Shown: positions 14,543-14,803 of the stretch, piece by piece
How the letters are laid out: the number at the start of each line of letters is the position of its first letter
Position numbering within the stretch: position 1 is the first letter of the stretch
Made by a program: the position numbers and the translations under genes
Assembly: GCA_934131055.1 (NCBI GenBank)
Contig: CAKOZB010000023.1
Span: 1 to 14,803, forward strand
Length of the DNA: 14,803 nt
Source: an uncultured Clostridia bacterium
GTDB taxonomy: Bacteria > Bacillota > Clostridia > TANB77 > CAG-508
Direction: 5' to 3'
Notes under the pieces: model-generated
Told to the model about the DNA's origin: nothing
Seen by the model: only the letters and a program-made list of their open reading frames with translations
The model's database searches: none

Positions 14543-14803
14543 ATGAAAAAATCTTTAAAAATATTAGTACTTAGCTTTATATGTCTTTTTGCTATTTCAA
14601 GCAGTTGTTGCTTAGCAGTTAACATAGATATGAACTTATCTGACAATGTTATTGACGCATCAAGCAATACAACAAGTTCAGTAACCTCTAATAGTACATC
14701 TAGTTATAGCAATTCAACAAATTCATCATTAAATTCTAATACTTTAGATGATGGCTATGATCAATTCGGTGATGAAGAGTATTCTTCAAATACAACTTCA
14801 AAC
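14543..14803 (+). CDS. Secreted Ser/Asn/Thr-rich protein, 3' end cut off by the window
   Basis: The frame runs open for 87 codons from the ATG at 14543 to the window end. Residues 1-25 are a classic signal peptide: a Lys-rich start (MKKSLK), a hydrophobic core (ILVLSFICLFAI), and a likely signal peptidase I site after CLA (residue 25). The Cys pair at 22-23 lacks a proper lipobox, because Ser rather than Leu stands three residues before Cys22, so a lipoprotein is less likely. From about residue 38 to 67 the protein is mostly Ser, Asn and Thr, followed by an acidic stretch with DDGYDQFGDEEY (69-80), then more Ser/Asn/Thr. This looks like a low-complexity linker or stalk of a surface protein. 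An AGAGGA site lies 10 bases upstream. Function and any later domains cannot be seen. Confidence 0.75.
   Translation, partial: MKKSLKILVLSFICLFAISSSCCLAVNIDMNLSDNVIDASSNTTSSVTSNSTSSYSNSTNSSLNSNTLDDGYDQFGDEEYSSNTTSN

Noticed and set aside
14431..14667. Minus-strand frame of 78 codons over the secreted-protein gene start
   Set aside because: The plus-strand frame has a ribosome site and a textbook signal peptide; the minus-strand one has neither and crosses promoter DNA.
1..14803. Genomic island, phage, defence system or CRISPR array
   Set aside because: No integrase, transposase, tRNA boundary, repeat array or defence-type protein is seen; genes flanking the glycan block are ordinary chromosomal housekeeping genes.

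Overview
The window is a gene-dense stretch of a low-GC (about 30% by eye, not computed) Gram-positive-type chromosome, most likely Bacillota of a clostridial or Erysipelotrichia/Mollicutes-like lineage. Reasons: strong AGGAG-type ribosome binding sites, sigma-A-like promoters, very A/T-biased codons, a standard genetic code (no in-frame TGA is needed, Trp is TGG), and gene families typical of uncultured gut Firmicutes (DUF5662, DUF6020, YwaF). I cannot name a genus. There are no rRNA or tRNA genes, CRISPR arrays, insertion sequences or prophage genes, and no gene-free stretch over 300 bases.

Layout. From about 11460 down to base 1 everything is on the minus strand and closely spaced: a DUF5662 protein, XTP/dITP diphosphatase, phosphopantetheine adenylyltransferase (coaD), tRNA 2'-O-methyltransferase (trmL), tyrosyl-tRNA synthetase (tyrS), ribose-5-phosphate isomerase (rpiA), then a glycan-assembly block. 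That block holds a GT4 enzyme, a GT2 enzyme, a 602-residue two-domain GT32 + GT4-like protein, two closely related GT2 enzymes, and a multi-pass DUF6020 protein that runs off the left edge. Two minus-strand promoters are visible, one before the DUF5662 gene and a perfect-consensus one (TTGACA-17-TATAAT) before tyrS, so the tyrS transcript probably runs through rpiA into the glycosyltransferases. On the right, uvrB runs on the plus strand from a divergent promoter region and overlaps by 12 bases, tail to tail, a minus-strand YwaF-family membrane protein that has its own good promoter. At the right edge a plus-strand gene begins for a secreted Ser/Asn/Thr-rich protein.

How it fits together. The housekeeping genes cover nucleotide-pool cleaning, CoA synthesis, tRNA modification and charging, and pentose phosphate metabolism. 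The five glycosyltransferases plus the DUF6020 protein look like part of a surface or secreted polysaccharide locus that continues to the left. No polymerase, flippase or sugar-nucleotide synthesis gene is seen here. No wholly new system is evident. The points most worth checking are the GT32/GT4-like fusion, the twin GT2 genes that share only their catalytic half, the altered base-pocket motif of the RdgB homologue, and the HD-like His/Asp pattern in the DUF5662 protein.
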